Assembly (NCBI GenBank): GCA_036557785.1 | Contig: DATBGZ010000014.1 | Span: forward strand, 85,912-149,911 | Origin: DATBGZ01 sp036557785 | GTDB lineage: Bacteria > Actinomycetota > Actinomycetes > Mycobacteriales > Micromonosporaceae | DNA: 64,000 bases | Direction of reading: 5' to 3' | Shown here: one piece after another, positions 7,725 through 16,201 of the stretch | How the letters are laid out: the number at the start of each line of letters is the position of its first letter | Numbering within the stretch: position 1 is the first letter of the stretch | Notes under the pieces: model-generated | Database searches by the model: none | Seen by the model: the letters and a program-made list of their open reading frames with translations, nothing else | Told to the model about the DNA's origin: nothing | Program-made: the position numbers and the translations under genes

Positions 7725-10154
7725 ATGAAACACCGCCATGGCATGGCACTCGTCGCCGCCTTCGCGACACTGCTCGCGACGATGCCGCTGGCCTCGATCT
7801 TCGCGTCCTGGCTGTGGTTGTTCAACGCCATCGTGGCGATCGCCGCGGTGGTGGGGGCAGCGACGGCGGTACGCGCACTGCACGGCCCGGCCGGCGTCCA
7901 GGTGCTCGCGGGCATGGCCGCACTGCTGCTCGTGCTCACCTGGCGGTTCCCGAGCGGGCACGAGATCGCCTGGCTGATCCCGAGTGCCGACACCTTCCGG
8001 CACTTCACGGACCTGTTGCAGGCCTCGGGTGAGCAGATCCGCAACTCAGCCGTGCCCGTGCCGAACCTCGAAGGGCTGCTGCTGCTCGCGACCGCCGGCA
8101 TCGGCTTGGTGGCGGTGCTCGTCGACCTCGCGGCGGTCGGGATCCGGCGGCCGGCCCTGGCCGGCCTTCCGATGCTCGCGCTCTACTCAGTCCCGGTGGC
8201 CGTACTGCCCAAGGGATTGTCCTTCATCTACTTCGCCTTCGCCTGCGCCGGCTTCCTCTGGCTGCTGGTAAGCGACAGCGTCGACCGGGTGCGGCGGTTC
8301 GGCCGCCGATTCTCCGGCGAGGGGCGCGACGTTGACGTGTGGGAGCCGTCTCCGCTCTCCGCGGCGGGCCGCCGCCTCGGGGTGGTCGCGGTCGTCGTGG
8401 CGATCGTGCTCCCGCTGGCCGTGCCGGCCATGACCCCCATGCTGCTGAGCCGCTTCGGCCCTGAAGGCAACCCGAACGGGTCTGGGGGCAACGGGGGCAA
8501 CGCCGACACCCTCGACATGAACGCCCTGCTCGAGGACAACCTCAAGCTCGACGATCCGTTCGAGATGCTGGTCGTCCACACGAATGACCCGGATCCGTAC
8601 TACCTGCGCATCGGCGTGGCCGAGCAGGTCGACGAGGACGGCTTCCACTCGCAACTGCCCGAGGGTTTGGGCGTGCCCTTCTCCCAGCCGCTACCCAACC
8701 GCTTCCCCACCGCACCCGTCGCCACCGTCGGCACCTACACGGCCCAGATCGAGATCAAGGCCCTCAGCGTCCGGCTCGCCCCGGCGTACAGCGTCCTGGT
8801 CGGACTCCAGGGCCTGGACGGGAGCTGGACGTTGGACATGAACACCGATGAGGTTTATTCGCAGGGCATGTCCATCAACCACAGCGTCTACACCGCTGAC
8901 TACACGCGGCTGGCATTCGCGCCCGACGACCTGCGCAAGGCCGGGCCGATCTCGCCCACGGACACCGGCGCCCGAGCGTTGACGGCTGTGCCGTACTCCG
9001 ACTACGTCGCGAGTGTCGTGAGCGGACTGATCAGCGGGAAGGGCAACGAGTACGACCGCGTCCTCGCGCTCTATGACTACTTCAGCAGCGACAACGGGTT
9101 CCGTTACTCACTGGTAACCACGGAGGGAAACAGCGGCAGCGCGATCGTGGACTTCCTGGAGAACAAGAAGGGATTCTGCGTTCAGTACGCCGCGGCGCTG
9201 GCCTGGCTGGTGCGCCAGGCCGGGTACCCGGCGCGGGTCGCCTTCGGCTACACCCGCGGCACCCAGGTGCAGGACGGCGTCTACTCGATGAGCAGTCAGA
9301 ATCTGCACGCGTGGACCGAGGTCTATTTCCCCGACTTCGGATGGGTGCCCTTCGACGCCACCCCGGGAACGTCGGTGCCCGGCTCGACGCGCACGATCTG
9401 GGCGCCCGACGTCGAGAAGACCGGGCAGGGGCAGAACACCAGCGCTCCGCCGGTACAGGCAACCGGTGCGCCGCAGACGGTGGACCCCGGCGCCGGCGGG
9501 AACACCAACTCGGGCGGTAGCGATAATGGCGGTCTGTCCATCTCCATCAACCCGTGGTACGTGGTCGCCGGGGCCCTGGTGCTACTCCTGCTCGTGCTGC
9601 TCGCCGCCCCGAGTGTGCAACGGCGGGTCCGCCGTCGACGCCGCCTGGCGTCCTCGGGCGGGCTGATCGCGCTGACGCCTCCCCCACCGGGTTCGGAGTA
9701 CCTCGTGACCGATCCGGACGCCATGACGGCCGTGCAGCGCGACGCGCACAACGCGTGGGCGGAGCTGCTCGACACGATGATCGACTACGGGGTCCTCGTC
9801 GACCCGGCGGAGACGCCACGGGGGACCGTCGGCCGGCTCGCCGCCACGCCGCAGTTGTCGATCTCGGGCCGTGCCCCGACGGCCGTGCTGGGCAGGGCGG
9901 AGGAGCGCGCCCGCTACGCGCCGTCGCCCATCCGTGTCGTGAACCTCGATGACGCCGTACGCGAGGCGCGGCGGGCCTTCGCCGAGGACGCCAGCCGCTG
10001 GCAGCAATTCACGGCGTGGCTGTTCCCGCGCTCGGTACTCCTGCACTGGCGACTGTCCTGGTACGGCTTCCTGGCCCGCAGCGTGCGCCGGGTCGCCCGG
10101 ACCCGCGACGCGCTGCTGCTGGTCGAGTTCCGGGAGCGCCGCCGCGGCAACTGA
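7725..10154 (+). CDS. TgpA-type membrane transglutaminase-like protein
   Basis: 809 residues, ATG after GGGGGAG. About six N-terminal membrane helices (residues ~8-245, DUF3488-like) precede an extracytoplasmic transglutaminase-like domain. The cysteine-protease-fold triad is visible: Cys485 in KKGFCVQYAAALA, His528 in SSQNLHAWTEVYF and Asp544 in PFDATPG. A Gly/Asn/Ser-rich linker, one more membrane helix near 610-630 and a DUF4129-like cytoplasmic tail follow. It is the third gene of the moxR-DUF58-transglutaminase operon. The likely role is modification or cleavage of a protein at the cell envelope; the substrate is unknown. Confidence 0.92.
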   Translation: MKHRHGMALVAAFATLLATMPLASIFASWLWLFNAIVAIAAVVGAATAVRALHGPAGVQVLAGMAALLLVLTWRFPSGHEIAWLIPSADTFRHFTDLLQASGEQIRNSAVPVPNLEGLLLLATAGIGLVAVLVDLAAVGIRRPALAGLPMLALYSVPVAVLPKGLSFIYFAFACAGFLWLLVSDSVDRVRRFGRRFSGEGRDVDVWEPSPLSAAGRRLGVVAVVVAIVLPLAVPAMTPMLLSRFGPEGNPNGSGGNGGNADTLDMNALLEDNLKLDDPFEMLVVHTNDPDPYYLRIGVAEQVDEDGFHSQLPEGLGVPFSQPLPNRFPTAPVATVGTYTAQIEIKALSVRLAPAYSVLVGLQGLDGSWTLDMNTDEVYSQGMSINHSVYTADYTRLAFAPDDLRKAGPISPTDTGARALTAVPYSDYVASVVSGLISGKGNEYDRVLALYDYFSSDNGFRYSLVTTEGNSGSAIVDFLENKKGFCVQYAAALAWLVRQAGYPARVAFGYTRGTQVQDGVYSMSSQNLHAWTEVYFPDFGWVPFDATPGTSVPGSTRTIWAPDVEKTGQGQNTSAPPVQATGAPQTVDPGAGGNTNSGGSDNGGLSISINPWYVVAGALVLLLLVLLAAPSVQRRVRRRRRLASSGGLIALTPPPPGSEYLVTDPDAMTAVQRDAHNAWAELLDTMIDYGVLVDPAETPRGTVGRLAATPQLSISGRAPTAVLGRAEERARYAPSPIRVVNLDDAVREARRAFAEDASRWQQFTAWLFPRSVLLHWRLSWYGFLARSVRRVARTRDALLLVEFRERRRGN

Positions 10155-10194
10155 CCGCGATCGTGGGTTGTCGTCGGGAACGGGGCGGTCCAGC

Positions 10195-10374
10195 GTGACG
10201 AGCAGACGAATTGCCGTGATCACCGTGCTGACGATGGCGTTCAGCCTCATGGGCTTCACCGTCTTCTCCAGTCACCACGGCCCTAACAACGCGACGTTGC
10301 CCGTCTTCGTCTCGATCCTCGCCGCCGAGGCGACGATCGGGATGGTCTTCGCGTGGCGGACGCGAAATCACTGA
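10195..10374 (+). CDS. Small hypothetical membrane protein, 59 aa
   Basis: From the GTG at 10195 the frame encodes 59 residues with two hydrophobic segments (ITVLTMAFSLMGFTVF and FVSILAAEATIGMVFAW) separated by a short polar loop (SSHHGPNNATL). A weak GGGGCGG lies upstream. It may be a downstream member of the MoxR-DUF58-transglutaminase operon, 40 bases after that operon's last gene. I do not recognise a family. Codon use agrees with a coding sequence, but the gene is short and remains a prediction. Confidence 0.55.
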   Translation: MTSRRIAVITVLTMAFSLMGFTVFSSHHGPNNATLPVFVSILAAEATIGMVFAWRTRNH

Positions 10375-10462
10375 GGTCGGTCACGACCGAACGCAACGCC
10401 ACGATCGTGGTAGGTCCGGCCCGGCAGGTCAGGTCGGCGGGTACGGGTGCGCTTCGGCGACG

Positions 10463-10858
10463 TCAGGCGCTGTTGTCGGGGCGGTTGCGCCAGCGGTCTT
10501 CGAGGCGGGACATGATGCCGCCGCGGCGTCCCCGGGCACGCCGCGTGCCCTTCGTCGGCGTGCTGCCACCGACGACCTTGAGGTCGGGCTCGCGTCCGCG
10601 GCGGAACGCGCGGATGCCGAAGACCGCGGCACCGAGCATCACCACGAACCCGGCCACCCCGAGCAGCGGGACCTGGATGACGACGCCGTATATCAGGACC
10701 GCGAGCCCGAGCAACACGAGGATCACGGCCAACACAACCCGCCGCCGCGCGTGGAAGCGCGGATCGGTGGAGCGAACCGCCGAGGCGAACTTGGTGTCCT
10801 CGGCCAACGACCGCTCGATCTGCTCGAACAGCCGCTGCTCGTGTTCGGACAGCGGCAC
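10463..10858 (-). CDS. DUF3040 membrane protein
   Basis: 131 residues with a GTG start after GGGGAGGGA. The N-terminus MPLSEHEQRLFEQIERSLAE is the DUF3040 hallmark (LSehEqr.LeeiEraL..dDp.FA). Two membrane helices follow (VVLAVILVLLGLAVLIYGV and PLLGVAGFVVMLGAAVF) and then a basic tail. The family is confined to actinobacteria and has no assigned function. Homologues often lie near dinB, which here lies just downstream on the same strand's far side (10996-12303). The gene converges with the small membrane protein at 10195-10374. Confidence 0.9.
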   Translation of the reverse strand: MPLSEHEQRLFEQIERSLAEDTKFASAVRSTDPRFHARRRVVLAVILVLLGLAVLIYGVVIQVPLLGVAGFVVMLGAAVFGIRAFRRGREPDLKVVGGSTPTKGTRRARGRRGGIMSRLEDRWRNRPDNSA

Positions 10859-10995
10859 GGCGTCCCTCCCCGGCCCTCATCGGCCGGCCCGAGGAGCCGG
10901 CCAACCGTGCGCAGCCACTTGGCCGCACGGTGCCAGTCTACGAGTGGGGCACCGAGTCGGAAAGCGGATCGAAGGCACGTTCTGCACCCGCAGGG

Positions 10996-12303
10996 TCACG
11001 GCTCGCCGCTGGACACGCCATCAGTCGGCGAGTTTGTCGGATTCGCGCGATCTTCCGCGGAGCGCGGGTTTCCGCGTCGCAGCAGACTCGCCGGCCGGAT
11101 GACCGACGCCCCGTACCGGTACGCGGCCGCGTCGGCGGCGAGCTCGGCATCGCGCCAGCCATGGGCGCGCTCATCCAGCGCGAGCTGTCGTGGCCCGTCG
11201 CCGGTGTCGGACAGCCCTTCGGCACGTACCCCGAGCAGGCGGATGCGCTCTGCCGGCCGCAGCGCGTCGCTCGGCTCGCCGGATCCCTGGCCGAGCTGGG
11301 CGAACAGCGCCCACGCGGCCGCGAAGATCTCCCGGGCGACATCCGTCGGGGCGGTGAGCGTGCGCGAGCGGTTCAGCGTGCGAAAGTCGGCGAGCCGTAC
11401 CTTGATCGCGACCGTACGCCCGGCCTGACCCGCGCCCCGCAGCCGCTCCCCGACCCTGGTCGACAGGCCGAGCAAGGTGCGCCGCAGGACCTGCACATCG
11501 GAGACGTCGGTGTCGAACGTGGTCTCCGCACTGATCGACTTCTCCGCGGGCCGCCCGGCGAGCACCGCCCGCGGGTCGCGCCCCCAGGACAGGTCGTGCA
11601 GGTGCTGCGCCGTCGCCTCGCCCAGTGCCTGGCGCAGCATGCCGACCGGTGCCTGCGCGACGTCCGCCACCAGACGCAGGCCAAGACGCCGCAGCACCTC
11701 GGACGTACGCTCGCCCACGCCCCACAGCGCCTCGACCGGCAGCGGGTGCAGGAACGCCAGGGCGCCATCGAGCGGGACCACGAGCAGCCCGTCGGGCTTG
11801 GCCCGCGTGGAGGCGAGCTTGGCCAGGAACTTGGTGCCGGCCACGCCGACCGTGCAGGTCAACCCGAGTTCGTCGGCGACCCGCCGCTTGATCCGGCGGG
11901 CGATCGTCGTCGGGGAGCCGAGCAGTCGCTGTGCGCCCGAGACATCGAGGAAAGCCTCATCGATGGAGAGCGGCTCGACCAGCGGTGTGGTATCGGCGAA
12001 GACGGCCATCACCTCCTGGGACGCCTCGGCGTAGGCGCTCATGTCCGGAGGGAGGAAGACCGCCTGCGGACAGAACCGCCGAGCCTGCCCGGCGGGCATG
12101 GCGCTGCGTACCCCGAATGCCCGCGCCTCATAGCTGGCCGAACTCACCACGCCCCGCGGCCCGGCTCCCCCGACCACCACCGGCCGCCCCCTCAGCTCCG
12201 GGTGCCGGCGCACCTCCACCGAGGCGAAGAACGCGTCCATGTCGACGTGCAGGATCGTGCAGCCATCGTCGACGACTGGCTCAGGATCCGTACCGGCGCC
12301 CAC
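10996..12303 (-). CDS. dinB: DNA polymerase IV (Y family)
   Basis: 435 residues. A translesion DNA polymerase with the first metal-binding motif at ILHVDMDAFFASVE (Asp21, Asp23), the YEARAFGVRSAMP fingers motif and the second catalytic motif PLSIDEAFLDVSG. Thumb and little-finger domains follow, with the KSISAETTFDTDV motif. The C-terminus carries a basic Ser/Pro-rich extension of about 40 residues with no clear beta-clamp motif. The GTG start is 6 bases after TAGCCT (12310-12315), so the message is probably leaderless and the start is well fixed. Confidence 0.96.
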   Translation of the reverse strand: MGAGTDPEPVVDDGCTILHVDMDAFFASVEVRRHPELRGRPVVVGGAGPRGVVSSASYEARAFGVRSAMPAGQARRFCPQAVFLPPDMSAYAEASQEVMAVFADTTPLVEPLSIDEAFLDVSGAQRLLGSPTTIARRIKRRVADELGLTCTVGVAGTKFLAKLASTRAKPDGLLVVPLDGALAFLHPLPVEALWGVGERTSEVLRRLGLRLVADVAQAPVGMLRQALGEATAQHLHDLSWGRDPRAVLAGRPAEKSISAETTFDTDVSDVQVLRRTLLGLSTRVGERLRGAGQAGRTVAIKVRLADFRTLNRSRTLTAPTDVAREIFAAAWALFAQLGQGSGEPSDALRPAERIRLLGVRAEGLSDTGDGPRQLALDERAHGWRDAELAADAAAYRYGASVIRPASLLRRGNPRSAEDRANPTNSPTDGVSSGEP

Positions 12304-12309
12304 GCCCGC

Positions 12310-12332
12310 AGGCTACCCACCCACGTACGACA
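12310..12332 (-). promoter_or_regulatory. dinB promoter; possible degenerate DNA-damage motif
   Basis: The minus-strand -10 box TAGCCT (12310-12315) stands 6 bases before the dinB GTG. Upstream is TGTCGTAC (12325-12332), separated by 9 bases from the TA of the -10 box, instead of a -35 hexamer. The RecA-independent PafBC motif is TGTCRGTG-N8-TAN3T. The half-site is imperfect and the spacer one base too long, so damage control is only a possibility. Confidence 0.35.
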
Positions 12333-12365
12333 GTTCCGATCACGCGGCGCGGATCGGCCCGCACG

Positions 12366-13511
12366 TCAGCGGCGGCCGATGAGCAGGGGGATGTGCATCT
12401 CCACGGACGTCGCGGAGCCGTGGAAAGCCACCAGCGTGGCCACGGTCGGCGGGTCGCTGGCACTCGCCAGCACCACGTGATCGCCCGTGCACATCACCAC
12501 GACGTCGCCCACGCGCTGCAGATGCGCCTCGGGGATCGGCCCGAACCACCCCTCGGCGACCGCCTGCTCCCGTGAGATCACGACGGCCGCGCTGCCCAGC
12601 ACAGCACGCCACGCGGCGATCACGTCTGGCGCCGCACCCGCGGCCGTGTGCAGGTACCGGACCCGCGCCTCCCCCGCCACGATCTCGACGCCGGCCCGCA
12701 GGCGCGGATCGGCGTCGAGGTCGACCCGGCTCTCCTCCGGCACGTTGAGCTGCCCGTGGTCGGCTGTGATCACGAGCGCCGCGCTGCGGGGAAGGCGCTC
12801 CAACAGGATCGTGGCGAGGTGGTCCACGTCGGCTACCGCGCGATGCCACTGGGGCGAGCCGACACCATAGACGTGTCCGCAACTGTCCACAGTGGGGTCA
12901 TAGCCGTAGATGAGGGTCGGGCCGCGCTCGCTGCGAGCCAGCTCGATGATCCGCTCCGCGAGCGCCTCGTTGTCCGGGGCCGGGATGAAGCGTGAGCCCC
13001 GGAAGGCGGCCCGGGTCAGGCCGCTGCTGTCGTACTCCGGCCGGCTCACCACGTACGGCGTCACACCGCCGGCCCGAGCGCGCTCGAACTGCGTCGGCAG
13101 CGGCTGCCAGCGCATCGGGTCGGGGTCGTCATGCCAGTGAATGTGGTTGAGGATCCGGTCGGTGCCGGGAATCCGCAGGAAGAAGCCGACGACACCGTGC
13201 GAGCCCGGGGGCGCGCCCGTGCCGAGGGTCGTCAGCGAGGTCGGAGTCGTGGTGGGGAAGCCCGCGGTCAACACCGGCGCAGCCTCGGCGAGCGCGGCCA
13301 GGGTCAGGGCCGAGCGGCGGGCGACCGGCAGCAGTTCGTGCCCGAAGCCGTCGATCAACAGCACGACCACGGTGCGAACCTCGTGCAGCACGTACTCCAG
13401 GTGCAGCGTGTCCCGAGCGCCGGGCACACCGAGGCAGGACAGGATGCTGGGCAGCACGTCGGCCAGGCTCGCCTCGCCGTAGCGGGGCCGCACCAGAGCC
13501 GGCGGGCTCAC
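12366..13511 (-). CDS. Type I phosphodiesterase / nucleotide pyrophosphatase family protein
   Basis: 381 residues of the alkaline-phosphatase superfamily. The first metal Asp is in VVLLIDGFGHELL, the nucleophile Thr region is TTTPTSLTTLGTG, and later metal ligands are DSCGHVYGVGS and ITADHGQLNVP. No signal peptide or membrane segment is apparent, so it is probably cytosolic. It presumably hydrolyses a phosphodiester or nucleotide pyrophosphate; the substrate cannot be read from the sequence. The GTG start overlaps the stop of the methyltransferase gene by 4 bases, so the two are probably co-translated. Confidence 0.88.
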   Translation of the reverse strand: MSPPALVRPRYGEASLADVLPSILSCLGVPGARDTLHLEYVLHEVRTVVVLLIDGFGHELLPVARRSALTLAALAEAAPVLTAGFPTTTPTSLTTLGTGAPPGSHGVVGFFLRIPGTDRILNHIHWHDDPDPMRWQPLPTQFERARAGGVTPYVVSRPEYDSSGLTRAAFRGSRFIPAPDNEALAERIIELARSERGPTLIYGYDPTVDSCGHVYGVGSPQWHRAVADVDHLATILLERLPRSAALVITADHGQLNVPEESRVDLDADPRLRAGVEIVAGEARVRYLHTAAGAAPDVIAAWRAVLGSAAVVISREQAVAEGWFGPIPEAHLQRVGDVVVMCTGDHVVLASASDPPTVATLVAFHGSATSVEMHIPLLIGRR

Positions 13512-14305
13512 GCGCGCCGCGCCAGCAGGTGCAGTTGGGTGGCGATGTCGCGGTAGGGCGAGCGGCCGGCCACGGCCAGCTCGAAGGCGACGAGATTCTC
13601 CTGCTCCCGCTCCTCGCCGCGCTGCGCTGCTCCCGGGAACCGGGCGTGACCGCCGGGCACCAGGTCGGCGACCACCCGTACGCCGTGCACCTCCTCGACG
13701 GCCAGCCCCGCCTTGGTCAGCAGCGCCGTGGCGGCCTCGACGTCGAAGCGACGCAGCAGCGTGTCCCGGCTCGCCGGTTCGGCACCGCCCAGCCGCTCCG
13801 GGATCCGGCCATCGGGGTCAGTGAGCGCGGCGGCAGCGACCTCGAACTGGCCGTTCATCGCCCGGGCGAGCACCGCGGCGGCCCGGTTCGCGACGAGCAC
13901 GCTCGCCGCGCCACCCGGGCGCAGCGTCGTCGCGAGTGCACTGGCCACATCGGACGGTGAGTCGACGACCTCGAGCACGCTGTGGCAGAGCACGAGGTCG
14001 GCGCTGCCCGGCTCGGCGAGCTCGCCCAGAAGATCGGCGTCGCCCTGGACGGCGAGAATCAACCCGGCCACGCCGGCCTCGGCTGCCCGGCGGGTCAGCG
14101 CGGCGAGCGCGTCCGGACTCGCATCGACAACTGTCACATGGTGCCCGGCCCTCGCGAGAGGTACCGCGAAGCCACCGGTGCCGCCTCCGACATCGAGCAC
14201 CCGCAGTGCCGCATCGGGCGTGCTGGTGGTCAGGCGGCCCAGCTCCCGCCGCAACACCTGCCAGACCACGGCGGTGCGGGCGTTCGCGCGCTCCATGGCG
14301 CCCAT
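13508..14305 (-). CDS. Class I SAM-dependent methyltransferase
   Basis: 265 residues from the ATG at 14303-14305, preceded by a run of G's; a longer upstream reading is compositionally poor and would overlap the next gene. Motif I is LRVLDVGGGTGGFAVPLARA, followed by VTVVDASPDALAALTRRA (acidic residue for the ribose) and LVLCHSVLEVVDSP (motif IV-like) ahead of the LRPGG turn. The layout resembles the CmoM/UbiE-type small methyltransferases, but the acceptor is unknown. It is probably in an operon with the phosphodiesterase (4-base overlap). An in-frame GTG at about 14320 is an alternative start. Confidence 0.85.
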   Translation of the reverse strand: MGAMERANARTAVVWQVLRRELGRLTTSTPDAALRVLDVGGGTGGFAVPLARAGHHVTVVDASPDALAALTRRAAEAGVAGLILAVQGDADLLGELAEPGSADLVLCHSVLEVVDSPSDVASALATTLRPGGAASVLVANRAAAVLARAMNGQFEVAAAALTDPDGRIPERLGGAEPASRDTLLRRFDVEAATALLTKAGLAVEEVHGVRVVADLVPGGHARFPGAAQRGEEREQENLVAFELAVAGRSPYRDIATQLHLLARRA

Positions 14306-14379
14306 CCCCCCCGCGTTCGGCCCAACCACGGCAGCAGCGTAACGCGCGGGGCGGCGGTGGCTCTGACGCCTGCCGCAGG

Positions 14380-15984
14380 TCAGTACGCGCCGCGCTGGCT
14401 GACCACCGCGCCGAGGGTCTTCCACAGAATCGTGACGTCGACGGCGAGCGACCAGTTCTCGACGTAGTACAGATCCAGCCGGATGCTCTCGTCCAAGGTC
14501 AGGTCGGAGCGACCGCTGACCTGCCACAGCCCGGTGATGCCGGGCTTGACCAGCAGCCTGCGCGCGATGTCCGGGTCATACCAGGCGACCTCGGTCGGCA
14601 GCGGCGGACGCGGGCCGACGAGGCTCATCTCGCCCCGCAGCACGTTGATCAACTGTGGCAGCTCGTCCAGCGACCACTTGCGCAGCAACGCCCCGACCCG
14701 GGTGACCCTCGGATCCGAGCGCATCTTGAAGAGCAGGCCGTTGCCCTCGCTGTGTGCCGCGAGCCGGGTCACCAGCGCCTCCGCGTTGACGACCATCGAG
14801 CGGAACTTGAATACCTCGAACTCTTCGCCGCCCAGGCCGACCCGCCGCTGCCGGAACAACGCCGGCCCTGGGTCGTCGAGCTTGATGGCGAGCGCGATCA
14901 CCAGGAACAGCGGCGCCAGCAGGAGCAACCCGAGCCCCGCGGCCGTGCGGTCGAAGAGCCCCTTGATCCACTTGCGTCGACCCCGGAACTCGGGTGACGA
15001 GACGTGGATGAGCGGAAGTCCGGCGATCGGGCGGGTGTGGATGCGCGGACCAGCCACGTCGGTCAGGCTCGGCGCGAGCACCAGGTCGATGCCCGTGCCC
15101 TCCATCTGCCAACCCAGGCGCCGTAGCCGCTTGCCGGTCAGCTCTGCCGACCCGGTGATCGCGACCGTGTCGGCACTGACCGCGGCGGCTGCCTCGAGGA
15201 TGTTGCGGAACGAGCCCACCACGGGAACGCCGTCGAGGTGCTGTGGGGTCGGCGTCAACTCGCCTGCGCGGCCGGACGGAACCACGATCGCGTCAGGCAG
15301 ACACGCCCCGACCACGCGGTAACCCGCGTACCAGTCCTGGCGCAGCTGGTTGGTCAACTCGACCACGTGCGACGGGTCGCCCACCACGAGGACGCGCCGG
15401 GACCACCCACGCTCGCGCCGGCGCTGCCGGTGCAGCCCGCGCCGCACCAGCCAGCGCCCCGCCGGTAGCAGCGCGGTGCCGAGCAGGAACGCGATGCCGA
15501 GAAAGCCGCGGGCCACGTTGACACCGTCCAGGTAGGACAGGATTGCCACGCCACCGGCGAGCTTGAGGGTGCCGCCGACGACCCGCCGGTACTCCTCGGC
15601 CCCGTAGCCGAGTGCCCGGTCGTCGTAGCAGCGGTTCCAGTAGAGCACCAGCATCCACAACGCGGCCAAGCCGAGGCAGACCACGAGGTAGGGAACGTCC
15701 GTGTGCGGATCGCCGCCCCGGAAGCGGAACACGTACCCGAGCGCGACCGCGGTGCCGACCAGCACCACGTCGAGTGCGACGACCTGACGCAGGTATCCGC
15801 GCCGATCCCGCTGCGACTGGGCCGCCGCCTCCACGTTGGCCGCGAACGCTTCGCGCCGGAACGCGGTCGTCAGACGCGCGGGCGCGCCGGACCGCGTGCT
15901 GCCGCGGGGGCGATTCAGGCCGGCGGTTCGGACCGTATCGTCGAGACGACGGGCCGACGACGCCGGATGCAGGCGTTCCGACAT
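14380..15984 (-). CDS. Polyprenyl glycosylphosphotransferase (exopolysaccharide sugar transferase)
   Basis: 534 residues. N-terminal membrane helices (about residues 65-165), a CoA-binding-like nucleotide domain (RVLVVGDPSHVVELTNQL) and the C-terminal bacterial sugar transferase domain. That domain begins at KWIKGLFDRTAAGLGLL and includes GGEEFEVFKFRSMVVNAE, LRKWSLDELPQLINVL, GEMSLVGPRPPLPTEV and KPGITGLWQVSGRSDLTLDE. The enzyme moves a sugar-1-phosphate to undecaprenyl phosphate, the first step of capsule or exopolysaccharide assembly (WcaJ/WbaP type). No other polysaccharide gene is beside it, so the polymer is unknown. Confidence 0.95.
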   Translation of the reverse strand: MSERLHPASSARRLDDTVRTAGLNRPRGSTRSGAPARLTTAFRREAFAANVEAAAQSQRDRRGYLRQVVALDVVLVGTAVALGYVFRFRGGDPHTDVPYLVVCLGLAALWMLVLYWNRCYDDRALGYGAEEYRRVVGGTLKLAGGVAILSYLDGVNVARGFLGIAFLLGTALLPAGRWLVRRGLHRQRRRERGWSRRVLVVGDPSHVVELTNQLRQDWYAGYRVVGACLPDAIVVPSGRAGELTPTPQHLDGVPVVGSFRNILEAAAAVSADTVAITGSAELTGKRLRRLGWQMEGTGIDLVLAPSLTDVAGPRIHTRPIAGLPLIHVSSPEFRGRRKWIKGLFDRTAAGLGLLLLAPLFLVIALAIKLDDPGPALFRQRRVGLGGEEFEVFKFRSMVVNAEALVTRLAAHSEGNGLLFKMRSDPRVTRVGALLRKWSLDELPQLINVLRGEMSLVGPRPPLPTEVAWYDPDIARRLLVKPGITGLWQVSGRSDLTLDESIRLDLYYVENWSLAVDVTILWKTLGAVVSQRGAY

Positions 15985-16188
15985 TCGCTATTTCCTCTGG
16001 TGAATCGCGACAGAGCACACGTCAGGCGGAGCGATGCTCCGGACGGAATGAGAAATTGGCTTCGTCGAGGTGAAAGCCCCTACGGGCAGGCGAAACCGCA
16101 CGCAAAGTATCACAGCCGTGCAGCACGGTGATTGGGCGTTCCGGTCAGATCCCGTGTCGCGATTGCGTCCCAACTGCCGGGTCTCGGC

Positions 16189-16194
16189 TAGCCT
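16189..16194 (+). promoter_or_regulatory. -10 box of a leaderless promoter
   Basis: TAGCCT followed by seven bases and the GTG at 16202; no Shine-Dalgarno sequence is present. This supports the chosen start of the spermidine-synthase-like gene over longer in-frame readings. Confidence 0.5.
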
Positions 16195-16201
16195 TCGCCT
16201 C

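Noticed and set aside
14306..14527. N-terminal extension of the methyltransferase
   Set aside because: Arg/His-rich, would overlap the sugar transferase coding end; the ATG at 14305 follows a G-rich site and matches the expected fold start.
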